Source of the DNA: Nocardioides marinisabuli
GTDB lineage: Bacteria > Actinomycetota > Actinomycetes > Propionibacteriales > Nocardioidaceae
Direction of reading: 5' to 3'
DNA: 64,000 nucleotides
Assembly: GCF_013466785.1 (NCBI RefSeq)
Contig: NZ_CP059163.1
Location: 1,426,001 to 1,490,000 of the forward strand
Shown here: one piece after another, positions 1-8,466 of the stretch
How the letters are laid out: the number at the start of each line of letters is the position of its first letter
Numbering within the stretch: position 1 is the stretch's first letter
Program-made: the position numbers and the translations under genes
Notes under the pieces: model-generated
The model's input: only the letters and a program-made list of their open reading frames with translations
Told to the model about the DNA's origin: nothing
Database searches by the model: none

Positions 1-606
1 AAGCACCCGCCGGCGCAGCGCAGCCGTGAGCCCGGCCTTCCCGGCCCGGGCCGCGTCGGTGACCAGGAAGACCCCGGCGAGGAAGGCGCAGGTGCCGACC
101 GCCACGACCCCGCCGACCAGTGACGTCGTGCCCGTCCAGGACGCCCACGGGTCGCCCTCGCCGGCCGTCGGCACCCGACCCGAGGCGATCGCCCCGGCGA
201 CGGTGCCGAGGAAGAACGGCGTGACCACGGACGAGACGGCGAAGACCACGCCGAAGAACCGGGCCTGGGCCACCGTGGCGGCGTACTTGCGGAAGGCGAA
301 CGCCGAGCCGCGCAGCACGATGCCGACCAGGGCCAGGACCAACGGGACCGCCAACGTGGTCGCCACCGCGGCGAAGGTCGAGGGGAAGCCGGTCCACCAC
401 ACGACGAGCACGAAGATCAGCCAGACGTGGTTGGCCTCCCAGACCGGGCCGATGCTGTGGTCGACCTGGCGGCGCAGCTCGGCGCCTCGCCGGGTCCCGC
501 CCGCCGTGAGGTCGTAGAAGCCGGAGCCGAAGTCGGCCCCGCCCAGCACGGAGTAGGCGACCACCCCGGTGAACAGGGCCGCGGCGACCGCGATCTCGAG
601 GCTCAT
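1..606 (-). CDS. cydB: Cytochrome bd ubiquinol oxidase subunit II (partial, C-terminus off window)
   Basis: This is the first 202 codons of the second membrane subunit of cytochrome bd oxidase, which pairs with CydA to reduce oxygen with quinol without pumping protons. The N-terminus (MSLEIAVAAALFTGVVAYSV) leads into GGADFGSGFYDL, the usual early CydB motif, then a run of hydrophobic helices. The ATG at 606 overlaps the cydA stop in an ATGA junction, so the two subunits are probably translationally coupled. The rest lies beyond position 1; cydC/cydD may follow but cannot be seen. Confidence 0.93.
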   Translation of the reverse strand, partial: MSLEIAVAAALFTGVVAYSVLGGADFGSGFYDLTAGGTRRGAELRRQVDHSIGPVWEANHVWLIFVLVVWWTGFPSTFAAVATTLAVPLVLALVGIVLRGSAFAFRKYAATVAQARFFGVVFAVSSVVTPFFLGTVAGAIASGRVPTAGEGDPWASWTGTTSLVGGVVAVGTCAFLAGVFLVTDAARAGKAGLTAALRRRVL

Positions 607-2021
607 CGGCGCAGCTCCTCCGCAGGCTCCAGCTCGGGACCGTAGGGGCTCGGCAGGCTCTCGTCGCCCTCGCGCCAGCGGCGGGCCATCGAGCGCAGCA
701 CCAGCACCGCGCCGATCGTCATCGCGGCGTACAGGACCGCGGAGGCGCCCAGCACCCACCACAGCGCGGTGGAGGCGTTGCCCGCGGCCTCGGTCGTGCG
801 CATCACCCCGTAGACCACCCACGGCTGGCGGCCCACCTCGGTGGCGATCCACCCGGCCTCGAGCGCCACCACGGCCAACGGCCCGGCCGCCACCGCGGCC
901 CGCAGGAGCCAGGTGCCGCCACGCGTCTCCGAGCGCAGGAGGTCGTGCCCGCGCCAACGCGCGACCCAGTACACCAGCGCGAGCAGCGCCAGCGCGGTGC
1001 CGATGCCGACCATCGACTGGAAGGCCAGGTGCGTGATGTTGACCGGGGGCTGCTCGTCGAGCGGGATGGTGTCGAGACCCTGGACCGGGGCCGTCAGCGA
1101 GTTCCGCGCGATCAGGGAGCCCAGGTAGGGGATGTCGATCGACCAGCGTGCCTCCCCGTCGACCAGCAACCCGCCGAGCCGCAACGGCGAGGGGCTCTCG
1201 GTCTCCGTGGCGAGCTCGAAGGCGGCCAGCTTGGCGGGCTGCGTGTCGGCCAGGCGCGAGCCGAGCAGGTGCCCGATGGCCGGCTGCAGGAGCGCCGCCA
1301 CCGAGGCGAAGGCGAAGGGCACCGTGAAACCGAGCCGGTGGTGCCGGTCGCGCCGGCCCCGCAGCATGCCAGCGGCGTACACCGCGGCGACCGAGAAGCC
1401 GGCGACCATGAACGCAGCCACCCACATGTGCAGGAACTGCCACAGCACGCCGCTGTTGAACATCGCGGCCCACGGGTCGACGTCGGTGACCTCGCCGTCG
1501 ACGATGCGGAAGCCGGTCGGGTTGTTCATCCACCCGTTCACCGCCAGCACGCTGAAGGTGCCGGCGATGCCGGTCAGGGCCATCGGCACCAGCATCAGCA
1601 GGTGCCGGCGCGGGGGGATCCGTCCCCAGCCGTAAAGGTAGATGCCCAGGAAGATCGCCTCGAGGAAGAAGGCGACCCCCTCGAAGGCGAACGGCAGCCC
1701 CAGCACGTCTCCGAAGCGGCCCATCAGCCCGGGCCACAGCAGGCCCATCTCGAAGCTCAGGACGGTGCCGGAGACCGCACCGATCGCGAAGAGCACCGCT
1801 GAGACCTTGGCCCAGCGCCGGGCGAGCACGAGCGCGAGCGGGTCGTCGCGGTAGACCCCGCGCCAGTGCATCACCAGGATCATGGTGGGGAACGCGACGC
1901 CGAAGCAGGCCAGCACGATGTGCCAGCCCAACGAGAGGGCCATCTGCTGGCGCGCGGGCAGGAGACCAGCCGGGTCGGGGACGTCGGCCGCGAGGGTGGT
2001 CAGTCCGGTGAGGAGGTCCAC
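603..2021 (-). CDS. cydA: Cytochrome bd ubiquinol oxidase subunit I
   Basis: This heme-bearing quinol-oxidising subunit of cytochrome bd acts in the cytoplasmic membrane under low oxygen. Visible family features are LGWHIVLACFGVAFP with the N-terminal heme-ligand His, the FEGVAFFLEAIFLG helix with two conserved Glu, the TQPAKLAAFE quinol-loop motif, and GRQPW near the end. The loop after TQPAK is short, as in the actinobacterial/CIO-like type. GTG 2021 (472 aa) is chosen over the in-frame GTG at 2054 because the latter lies 7 bp from the Rex-like operator. cydB overlaps the stop. Confidence 0.92.
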   Translation of the reverse strand: MDLLTGLTTLAADVPDPAGLLPARQQMALSLGWHIVLACFGVAFPTMILVMHWRGVYRDDPLALVLARRWAKVSAVLFAIGAVSGTVLSFEMGLLWPGLMGRFGDVLGLPFAFEGVAFFLEAIFLGIYLYGWGRIPPRRHLLMLVPMALTGIAGTFSVLAVNGWMNNPTGFRIVDGEVTDVDPWAAMFNSGVLWQFLHMWVAAFMVAGFSVAAVYAAGMLRGRRDRHHRLGFTVPFAFASVAALLQPAIGHLLGSRLADTQPAKLAAFELATETESPSPLRLGGLLVDGEARWSIDIPYLGSLIARNSLTAPVQGLDTIPLDEQPPVNITHLAFQSMVGIGTALALLALVYWVARWRGHDLLRSETRGGTWLLRAAVAAGPLAVVALEAGWIATEVGRQPWVVYGVMRTTEAAGNASTALWWVLGASAVLYAAMTIGAVLVLRSMARRWREGDESLPSPYGPELEPAEELRR

Positions 2022-2061
2022 GTCACCGACCGTACGACGAAGCGACCGCCGCACCCAGACT

Positions 2062-2079
2062 TTGTGAAGCGATTCACGA
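2062..2079. promoter_or_regulatory. Rex (NADH/NAD+ redox sensor) operator upstream of cydAB
   Basis: The sequence TTGTGAAGCGATTCACGA is a dyad matching the actinobacterial Rex consensus TTGTGAANNNNTTCACAA with one mismatch. It lies about 40 bp upstream of the chosen cydA start. In Streptomyces, Rex represses cydABCD until the NADH/NAD+ ratio rises, so the same low-oxygen control is inferred here. No rex gene is in the window. Confidence 0.8.
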
Positions 2080-2146
2080 AGTCCTGGGGGTCGGCGCCCA
2101 CCGGTGCAGAGGTGACTGCTCGGTGGTTCACAAGTGACCGCTCGGC
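2078..2146 (-). repeat. 22-bp-period repeat, family 2, copy 1
   Basis: On the minus strand the CPBP stop is followed by a block starting GAGCGGTCACTT, then a second 22-bp unit starting GAGCAGTCAC and a third degenerate unit. The first 43 bp (2104-2146) match 17025-17067 at 39 of 43 positions. Both copies sit 14 to 11 bp behind the stop of a minus-strand gene. Confidence 0.6.
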
Positions 2147-2160
2147 AGGGTCGGCCGGGG

Positions 2161-2868
2161 TCAGGACAGGAAGATCAGCGGCAGCAGGAAGAGCATCGAC
2201 AGCGACCAGGTCAGGTGCGTCAGGATCGGCGCCAGGATGCCGCCCGAGGCGCGGCGCTGCAGGCCGACCACGACCCCCAGCAGCACCGCGGCGAAGCCGA
2301 GCATCACGTTGCCGGTGGCCAGGGTCGCCACCGTGTAGGCCACCGAGGTCACGCTGACCGGGTGGCGCGTGACGGCGGCGTACGCCGCGCCGCGGAAGAA
2401 CAGCTCCTCGGCGATGCCGTTGAGCGCGGTGACGACCACCAGGAGCGCGATCGGCGTCTCCTGGGTGTAGCGCAGCACCGAGCGGATCTGGCTCACCAGC
2501 GGGTCGGCGAACGGGATCTCGCGGATCACCAGCGCCCCCACGACGAAGACGCCGACGAGGATGGCACCGAGCAGGATCGGCGAGAGCACCGGTCGCCGCA
2601 GCCCCTCGCCGCGCGCGATCCGGCCCAGGTGCAGCGGGCCGGAGGCGAAGGCGCCGACGGTCCACACCGCCGCGAGCACCAGGGTCAGCAGGTAGAAGGC
2701 CTGGCTGCCCGGGTCGGTGCGCAGCGTGAAGCCGAGGACGACCGCCCCGACGAGGACGAACCCGATGGTCACGAGCTGGCGGCGGCGCAGCGCTGCAGGG
2801 GTCTGGCGCTGGTCGCGCGGCACCATCTCCCACAGGCTGCGGCGTACGAACTCGCGCACCGGGCTCAT
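2161..2868 (-). CDS. CPBP family intramembrane metalloprotease (Abi-type)
   Basis: This 235-aa multi-helix membrane protein carries the CPBP signature: EELFFRG (the EExxxR motif, metal-binding Glu pair) after GIAEELFF, and a later HLTWSLS motif with the second metal ligand. The family includes CAAX prenyl endopeptidase relatives and bacteriocin-immunity-type proteins; the substrate is unknown. The ATG at 2868 (MSPVREFVRRS) has GAGAGG directly upstream. The frame stays open upstream but the low-complexity Ala/Arg stretch there is the shadow of the helicase tail. A family 2 repeat follows the stop. Confidence 0.8.
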   Translation of the reverse strand: MSPVREFVRRSLWEMVPRDQRQTPAALRRRQLVTIGFVLVGAVVLGFTLRTDPGSQAFYLLTLVLAAVWTVGAFASGPLHLGRIARGEGLRRPVLSPILLGAILVGVFVVGALVIREIPFADPLVSQIRSVLRYTQETPIALLVVVTALNGIAEELFFRGAAYAAVTRHPVSVTSVAYTVATLATGNVMLGFAAVLLGVVVGLQRRASGGILAPILTHLTWSLSMLFLLPLIFLS

Positions 2869-2884
2869 CCTCTCGTCAGGTGGT

Positions 2885-4417
2885 TCAGCGCACCCCTGCG
2901 CTGAAGCTGGCTGCGTTGTGCGAGCCGGCCCCGGAGGGTCGGCCCTGGCCGCCGCGACGGGCGCCGGGCTTGGCACCCTGCTTGGCGGCGGGCTTGGAGC
3001 CGGGCTTGCCGCCCTGGCGCTGGCCGCCGCCCTGCGGGCCACGGCCGCCACCCTGGCCACCGCCCTGGCCGCCGCCCGAGCGACGACGGTTGCGGTTGCG
3101 GCCGCCACCCCCGCCGGTCGAGCCGCCGCCACCGGTGGAGCCGGTGGCCGGGCGCGGGGCCTCGACGACGATGCCGCCCGGCACCAGCACCCGCTCGCCG
3201 GGGGCGAGCTGGGAGAGGACCGGGTGGCCGAGGGCGTCGACGCGGGTGATGGTCGGCTTGATGCCGGCGGCCCGGGTCAGGTCGCGCACGTCGCGCTCCT
3301 GCTCGGGGGTCATCAGGGTGATGACGGTGCCGGCGGCACCGGCGCGGGCGGTGCGACCCGAGCGGTGCAGGTAGGCCTTGTGCTCGGCCGGCGGGTCGGC
3401 GTGCACGACGAGCGAGACGTCGTCGACGTGGATGCCGCGCGCGGCGATGTCGGTGGCGACCAGGGTGGTGGCCTTGCCCGAGTGGAAGGCGTCCATGTTG
3501 CGGGTACGCGCATTCTGGCTCAGGTTGCCGTGCAGCTCGACCGACGGCACACCGCTCTTGTTGAGCTGGCGAGCCAGCGCCTTGGCGCCGTGCTTGGTGC
3601 GGGTGAAGACGACCGTGCGGCCGGGGGCGCTGGTCAGGTCGACCAGCACCGGCACCCGGTGCTCGCGCGGCAGGCGCAGCACGTGGTGGTCCATCTTGAC
3701 GACCGGCGACTGCGCCGAGTCGGCCTGGTGGGTCACCGGCTGGCTCAGGTAGCGCTTGACCAGCACGTCGATCGCGTTGTCGAGGGTGGCCGAGAAGAGC
3801 AGGCGCTGGCCCTCGCGCGGCGTGGCGTCGAGCAGGCGGCGCACGGCGGGCAGGAAGCCGAGGTCGGCCATGTGGTCGGCCTCGTCCAGGATCGTGACCT
3901 CGATGTCGTCGAGGCGGCAGTGGCCCTGCTTGATGAGGTCCTCGAGGCGACCGGGGCAGGCCAGCACGATGTCGGCGCCCCGCTTGAGACCGGCGACCTG
4001 CGGGCCCTGGCCCACACCGCCGAAGACGGTCTGCATGGTGAAGCCGTGCACCTTGGCCAGCGGGGCCAGGGACTCCTGGATCTGCGCGACCAGCTCACGG
4101 GTCGGGGCCAGCACGAGCGAGCGCGGGCGGCCGGCGCGGGCGGTGCGGCCGGAGGCGGCCAGGCGGGCCACGAGCGGCAGCAGGAAGGCGTAGGTCTTGC
4201 CCGAGCCGGTACGGCCCCGGCCCAGGACGTCGCGTCCGGCCAGGGAGTCGGGCAGCGTGGCTGCCTGGATCGGGGTGGGGCTGGTGATCCCCGCGGCGTC
4301 GAGCACGCGGGTCAGGTCGGTGGGGACGCCGAGATCGGCGAAGGAGGGTGAAGACACGTTGGCACTACTCACTGTTGGCGTGTCTCGCCAGAACGTGCTG
4401 CGCTCGATGAGACTCAC
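2885..4417 (-). CDS. DEAD/DEAH box RNA helicase (RhlE-like)
   Basis: This ATP-dependent RNA helicase probably unwinds structured RNA in ribosome assembly or mRNA turnover. It has the Q motif (FADLGV...TPIQAATLP), motif I GRGRTGSGKT, Ia PTRELVAQ, Ib CPGR, II DEADHM, III SAT, IV VVFTRTKHGA, V ATDIAARGIHV and VI HRSGRTARAG. The last ~90 residues are Gly/Arg/Gln/Lys-rich and disordered, typical of an RNA-binding tail. The GTG at 4417 (510 aa) is chosen for the upstream AGAGAGG; a further in-frame GTG (VSSANVSS) lacks one. A hairpin separates it from csbD. Confidence 0.9.
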   Translation of the reverse strand: MSLIERSTFWRDTPTVSSANVSSPSFADLGVPTDLTRVLDAAGITSPTPIQAATLPDSLAGRDVLGRGRTGSGKTYAFLLPLVARLAASGRTARAGRPRSLVLAPTRELVAQIQESLAPLAKVHGFTMQTVFGGVGQGPQVAGLKRGADIVLACPGRLEDLIKQGHCRLDDIEVTILDEADHMADLGFLPAVRRLLDATPREGQRLLFSATLDNAIDVLVKRYLSQPVTHQADSAQSPVVKMDHHVLRLPREHRVPVLVDLTSAPGRTVVFTRTKHGAKALARQLNKSGVPSVELHGNLSQNARTRNMDAFHSGKATTLVATDIAARGIHVDDVSLVVHADPPAEHKAYLHRSGRTARAGAAGTVITLMTPEQERDVRDLTRAAGIKPTITRVDALGHPVLSQLAPGERVLVPGGIVVEAPRPATGSTGGGGSTGGGGGRNRNRRRSGGGQGGGQGGGRGPQGGGQRQGGKPGSKPAAKQGAKPGARRGGQGRPSGAGSHNAASFSAGVR

Positions 4418-4482
4418 AGCAGCCTCTCTCAGGAGAGGGACGCGGCGCCGAGGCGCGCGGGGGGCCCGAGGCAAGACTGGAC

Positions 4483-4512
4483 GGGCTGCTCCCCAGCATA
4501 GGGGAGCAGCCC
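4483..4512 (-). terminator. Strong hairpin downstream of csbD-like gene
   Basis: GGGCTGCTCCCC and GGGGAGCAGCCC form a perfect 12-bp stem around a 6-nt loop. It lies between the CsbD stop and the helicase start on the minus strand. There is no T tract, as is common for high-GC actinobacterial terminators. It could also shape the helicase 5' leader. Confidence 0.7.
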
Positions 4513-4590
4513 GGGACGACCTACTCGTCGCGCCGTGTTCCGCGCCACTACCGCTGCGCGGCGGCGCGGACGCGGCGACCGGGCCGCCGG

Positions 4591-4785
4591 CTACTTGGTG
4601 AAGCCGTCCTTGATGTCCTTGCCGGCGTCCTTGAGCTTCTCGACGCCGTCCTTGACCGAGGCCGAGGCCTGGTCGCCCTTGCCCTCGCCCTCGAGCTCGT
4701 GGTCGTTGGTCGCCTTGCCGACGCCCTCCTTGCCCTGGCCCTTGAGGTCCTCGGCCTTGTTCGACGCCTTGTCAGCGATACCCAT
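4591..4785 (-). CDS. CsbD family general stress protein
   Basis: This 64-aa hydrophilic, Lys/Asp/Gly-rich protein matches the CsbD-like pattern: MGIADKASNKAEDLKGQGKE, then a Gly/Glu turn and a second Lys-rich helix ending DAGKDIKDGFTK. CsbD proteins are SigB-type general stress proteins in Bacillus; their molecular role is unclear. AGGAGG lies 7 nt before the ATG, one of the best ribosome sites in the window, suggesting high expression. It stands alone between the monooxygenase and a strong hairpin. Confidence 0.88.
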   Translation of the reverse strand: MGIADKASNKAEDLKGQGKEGVGKATNDHELEGEGKGDQASASVKDGVEKLKDAGKDIKDGFTK

Positions 4786-4868
4786 GGTGTTACCTCCTGG
4801 TAGCAGTGGACGTGCCACCAATGAACCAGGCGCCGGGGGCCGCCTGCTCACCCCCGCGGATGCGGCGG

Positions 4869-6341
4869 TCACCGGAACTGCAGCACTCCGTCGTCGATCT
4901 TGTCGTGGCGGATGGTGCGCAGGTCGGTGAGGTAGTTCTGCTTGAGCATCCACGGCGCGCGGTCGCCCTGGCGGGGCAGCTGGTCGAGGGCGCGCACGAC
5001 GTACCCCGACTGGAAGTCCATGAAGGGCCGCTCGGCGACGGTGGGGTCGCGGTCGACGACGAACATGGAGTGCCCGTGCTCGCGCATCTCCTCGAGCACC
5101 CGCACCGCGAAGTCGGCGACCAGGTCGGCCTTGAGGGTCCAGGAGGCGTTGGTGTACCCGATCGTGTAGACGAAGTTCGGGATGCCCGAGAGCATCAGCG
5201 ACTTGTAGGCCATGGTCTCGTGCATCTTGACCTCGGCGCCGTCGACGGTGAAGCGGATGCCGCCGAAGGCCTTGAGCTTGAGCCCCGTCGCGGTGACCAC
5301 CACGTCGGCCTCGAGCTCGGCGCCCGAGGAGAGGCGGATGCCGGTCTCGGTGAAGGTCTCGATGGTGTCGGTGACCACCGACGCCTGGCCCTTGCGGATC
5401 GACCGGAACAGGTCGCCGTCGGGCACGAAGCACAGCCGCTGGTCCCACGGGTTGTACGCCGGGCGGAAGTGCGTGTCGACGTCGAAGCCGTCGGGCAGCT
5501 GCTTGACCGTCTGGTCGCGGATCAGCTTCTTGCCCCACTCGGGCTTGCGCTGGAAGAGCTGGTAGGACACGACGGCCTCGAGGATGTTCTTCCACCGCAC
5601 GACGGGCTGCTTGACCGCGGCCGGCAGCCGCGACAGCTTCTGGGCCACCGGGTCGGTGCCCGGGCGGGTCAGCACGTACGACGGCGAGCGCTGCAGCATC
5701 GTGACGTGCTCGGCGGTGCCGGCCATCGCGGGCACCAGGGTGATGGCGGTGGCGCCGGAGCCGATGACCACGACCTTCTTGCCCGAGTAGTCCATGTCCT
5801 CGGGCCAGAACTGCGGGTGCACGACCTCGCCGCCGAAGGCCTCGACGCCGGGGAACTCGGGCGCGTGGCCCTCGTCGTAGTCGTAGTAGCCCGAGGCGCC
5901 CCACAGCAGCGAGCAGGTGATCTGCTGCTCGCGCCCGTCGTGCTCGTAGGTGACCGTCCAGCGGCGCTCGTCGCTGCTCCACGAGGCCGCGCTGACCCAG
6001 TGGTCGTAGCGGATGCGCGGCTCGACGTCGTACTCCTGCGCCACGGTGCGCAGGTAGTCGAGGATCAGCCCGCCGTCGGCCAGCGCGGTGTCGCTGGGCC
6101 AGGGGCGCCAGTGGTAGCCGAAGGTGAACATGTCGGAGTCGGAGCGGATGCCGGGGTAGCGGAACAGGTCCCAGGTGCCGCCGCTGGCGCTGCGGCCCTC
6201 GAGCACCGCGACGCTGGTGCCGGGGACGCGGGAGAGGACCTGCGCGGCCGCACCGATGCCGGACAGGCCGGCCCCGACGACGAGGACGTCGACGTGCTCG
6301 ACCTGGGTCTCGGGGGCAGGGGTGGGCTCGGGAGTGCTCAT
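4869..6341 (-). CDS. Flavin-containing (Baeyer-Villiger type) monooxygenase, EthA-like
   Basis: This 490-aa NADPH/FAD monooxygenase inserts oxygen into ketones or oxidises S/N atoms. The FAD Rossmann motif GAGLSGIGAA is near the N-terminus, the BVMO fingerprint FGGEVVHPQFW near residue 180, and the NADPH motif GSGATA just after. Long segments (GGTWDLFRYPGIRSDSDM, YNPWDQRLC, GYTNASWTLKADL) closely resemble Mycobacterium EthA as I recall it. EthA activates ethionamide; the natural substrate is uncertain. No EthR-type TetR gene adjoins it. Confidence 0.9.
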   Translation of the reverse strand: MSTPEPTPAPETQVEHVDVLVVGAGLSGIGAAAQVLSRVPGTSVAVLEGRSASGGTWDLFRYPGIRSDSDMFTFGYHWRPWPSDTALADGGLILDYLRTVAQEYDVEPRIRYDHWVSAASWSSDERRWTVTYEHDGREQQITCSLLWGASGYYDYDEGHAPEFPGVEAFGGEVVHPQFWPEDMDYSGKKVVVIGSGATAITLVPAMAGTAEHVTMLQRSPSYVLTRPGTDPVAQKLSRLPAAVKQPVVRWKNILEAVVSYQLFQRKPEWGKKLIRDQTVKQLPDGFDVDTHFRPAYNPWDQRLCFVPDGDLFRSIRKGQASVVTDTIETFTETGIRLSSGAELEADVVVTATGLKLKAFGGIRFTVDGAEVKMHETMAYKSLMLSGIPNFVYTIGYTNASWTLKADLVADFAVRVLEEMREHGHSMFVVDRDPTVAERPFMDFQSGYVVRALDQLPRQGDRAPWMLKQNYLTDLRTIRHDKIDDGVLQFR

Positions 6342-6406
6342 GGAGGAGCACGGTAGTCGAGATCGAGCCTTATTGACAGATGTTCAGCAAGAGGACGTGC
6401 GCACGG

Positions 6407-7153
6407 TCAGCGGGCGTACAGCTCGACGAAGCGGGCCAGCAGGCGCGGCGGCTCGCTGACCTTCGCCGCCCGGGCCGCGGCCAGCGCGTCGTCGAGCCCG
6501 CCGGGCGCGGTGTAGCCGTGGTCGCGGTAGATCGTCAGGCGGTGCACCAGGCCCTCGACGTCGAGCTCGGGGTGGAACTGGGTGGCGTAGACGTGCCGCC
6601 CGATCCGGAACGCCTGCACCGGGCAGGTCGCCGACCCGGCCAGCCGCACCGCCCCCTCGGGCAGCCGGGTGACGGCCTCCTTGTGCCCCACGAACGCGTC
6701 GAAGCGCTGCGGCAGCACCCCGAGCAGCGGGTCGGCCACCCCCGCCTCGCTCAGGCGTACGTCGACCGCGCCCACCCCCTCGCCGTACGTGCGGTCGACC
6801 AGCCCGCCGCGCAGCGAGCCGAGCGTGCCGATGCCGTAGCAGGCCCCCAGGAACGGCGAGTCCGCGCCGATCACGCGCAGCGCGAGCGAGCGCAGCTCGG
6901 CCTCGACCCGGTGCTGGGTCGCGGTCTTGGCCTCGGCCGGGTCGGAGAGGTTGAACGGGCTGCCGCCCAGGACGATGCCCGACCAGTCGGCCGGGTCGAC
7001 GGGGCCGCCCAGCGCCTCGTCGAGCGGGGCCCGCTCGAGCCGCACCCGGCGCAGGTCGCGCTCGTCGAGACCGGCGCAGCGCAGCAGGGCGTCGTACTCG
7101 CCGTCGGCGGCGTCGTCCTCCGCGCGCGTGCCGAGGAAGAGGAAAGGCCGCAC
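6407..7153 (-). CDS. Class I glutamine amidotransferase (GuaA-N-like)
   Basis: This 248-aa single-domain glutaminase-type protein is like the N-terminal half of GMP synthase. The nucleophile elbow is GACYGIG (Cys), and the His-Glu pair is in QFHPELD. An oxyanion-type GG lies in VLGGSPFN. Stand-alone members of this family often have no known acceptor domain and may act as gamma-glutamyl peptide hydrolases. It lies 10 bp after the racemase gene on the same strand, so co-transcription is plausible. Confidence 0.85.
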   Translation of the reverse strand: MRPFLFLGTRAEDDAADGEYDALLRCAGLDERDLRRVRLERAPLDEALGGPVDPADWSGIVLGGSPFNLSDPAEAKTATQHRVEAELRSLALRVIGADSPFLGACYGIGTLGSLRGGLVDRTYGEGVGAVDVRLSEAGVADPLLGVLPQRFDAFVGHKEAVTRLPEGAVRLAGSATCPVQAFRIGRHVYATQFHPELDVEGLVHRLTIYRDHGYTAPGGLDDALAAARAAKVSEPPRLLARFVELYAR

Positions 7154-7163
7154 GTCCCGCAGA

Positions 7164-8324
7164 CTAGTCGGCCTGCACCGCCACCCCGCGCTCGAGCAGC
7201 CCCTCGACGTCGGCGACGCCCCAGGCGGCCAGCGCCTCGCGGGTGTGCGCGCCGGCCCGCGGCGCCGGGGGCAGGTCGAGGGTCGCGGGGGTGCGCGAGA
7301 AGCGGGGCGCCGGCTGCGGCTGGACGATGCCGTCCTTGGTCACGAACGTCTCGCGGGCGCTGAGGTGGGGGTGGTCGACGGCGCGGCTGAGCGGCACGAT
7401 GCCGGCCACGCAGGCGTCGGTGCCCTCGAAGAGCTCGACCCACTCGGCCTGGGTGCGCTGGGCGAAGGTCTCGGCGAGCAGGGCCCGCATCTCGGGGTAG
7501 CGCTCCATCTCGAGCTGGCCCGGGCACCGGTCCTCCAGGCCCAGCAGGCGCACCAGCTCGGCGAAGAACTGCGGCTCCAGCGCCCCGACGCTCATGTGCT
7601 CGCCGTCGGAGGTCTCGTAGACGTCGTAGAACGGGGCGCCGCCGTCGAGCAGGTTGGCGGCGCGCTCCTCCGTGAACGTGCCGGAGGCCAGGAAGGCCGC
7701 GCCCATCGCGTTGAGGTGGGCGGTGCCGTCGACGATGGCGGCGTCCACGACCTGGCCGCGGCCCGAGACCCTGGCCTCGAGCAGCGCGGCGAGGATGCCG
7801 ATGACCAGGTACGTCGACCCGCCGCCGAAGTCGCCGACGAGGTTGCCGGGGAAGTGCGGGCGGGCCTTGTCCTGGCCCAGCCCGTGGAGCGCACCGGTGA
7901 TGGCGATGTAGTTCATGTCGTGGCCGGCCGCGGTGGCCAGCGGTCCGCTCTGGCCCCAGCCGGTCATCCGGCCGTACACCAGCGCGGGGTTGCGCTCGTG
8001 GCACTGCTCCGGGCCCAGGCCGAGCCGCTCGAGCACGCCGGGTCGCATCCCCTCGACGAGCACGTCGGCGCCCTCGACGAGGTCGAGCACCGTGGCCACG
8101 GCCTCGGGCTGCTTGAGGTCGAGCGCGACGCTGGGCCGCCCGCGGTTGAGCAGGTCGTGGCTGCCGCCGGTGAGCATCTGCCCGCCGGGGCGCTCGACCC
8201 GGATCACGTCGGCGCCGAGGTCGGCCAGGATCATGCAGGCGTGCGGACCCGGCCCGATCCCCGCGATCTCGACGACCTTGATGCCCGCCAGCGGACCTGT
8301 TCCCTTGCCCAGCTCGATGCTCAT
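7164..8324 (-). CDS. mcr: Alpha-methylacyl-CoA racemase (CaiB/BaiF CoA-transferase family III)
   Basis: This enzyme epimerises 2-methyl-branched acyl-CoAs so that branched fatty acid and sterol side chains can enter beta-oxidation. The N-terminus LAGIKVVEIAGIGPGPHA and the catalytic contexts GHDMNYI (His), LVGDFGGG (Asp) and GALEPQF (Glu) match the M. tuberculosis MCR pattern, which separates it from CoA transferases. The ATG at 8324 has AGGA 8 nt upstream and gives 386 aa; another in-frame ATG is at 8333. An extended palindromic element lies upstream. Confidence 0.9.
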   Translation of the reverse strand: MSIELGKGTGPLAGIKVVEIAGIGPGPHACMILADLGADVIRVERPGGQMLTGGSHDLLNRGRPSVALDLKQPEAVATVLDLVEGADVLVEGMRPGVLERLGLGPEQCHERNPALVYGRMTGWGQSGPLATAAGHDMNYIAITGALHGLGQDKARPHFPGNLVGDFGGGSTYLVIGILAALLEARVSGRGQVVDAAIVDGTAHLNAMGAAFLASGTFTEERAANLLDGGAPFYDVYETSDGEHMSVGALEPQFFAELVRLLGLEDRCPGQLEMERYPEMRALLAETFAQRTQAEWVELFEGTDACVAGIVPLSRAVDHPHLSARETFVTKDGIVQPQPAPRFSRTPATLDLPPAPRAGAHTREALAAWGVADVEGLLERGVAVQAD

Positions 8325-8362
8325 GGCAGGCATCCTGACAGCATCGCTGTCACGGTGCCAGG

Positions 8363-8456
8363 GGGAGTTTCATCGGGTACCCGATGAACCTGGTGCCGGG
8401 ACCATGAACCTTCATGGTCCCGGCGAGAGCTCCATCGGGTGCCCGATGAAACTCCC
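8363..8456. repeat. Nested inverted-repeat element behind the GDPD stop
   Basis: Three dyads are nested. The outer arms (about 8363-8388 and 8433-8456) are complementary over 24 bp with one mismatch (GGGAGTTTCATCGGG...). The left arm itself contains the perfect 20-bp palindrome TTCATCGGGTACCCGATGAA (8369-8388). Between them a 14-bp perfect stem GCCGGGACCATGAA (8395-8408) pairs with 8411-8424. It fills the gap between the phosphodiesterase stop and the racemase start, so it may act as a terminator, but its complexity suggests a mobile REP/MITE-like unit. Confidence 0.65.
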
Positions 8457-8466
8457 GCGGGCCGGC

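Noticed and set aside
2122..2143. Second Rex half-site (TTGTGAA) near the cyd promoter
   Set aside because: It is part of the family 2 repeat, and the other copy has TTCTGAA there, so no Rex dyad exists.
2161..3132. Longer N-terminus for the CPBP protease
   Set aside because: The extra 88 residues are Ala/Arg-rich, overlap the helicase tail on the same strand and lack a plausible ribosome site; ATG 2868 gives a normal family length.
6360..6385. TTGACA at 6373 as a promoter for the EthA-like gene
   Set aside because: It is on the plus strand, pointing away from that gene, and no plus-strand gene follows.
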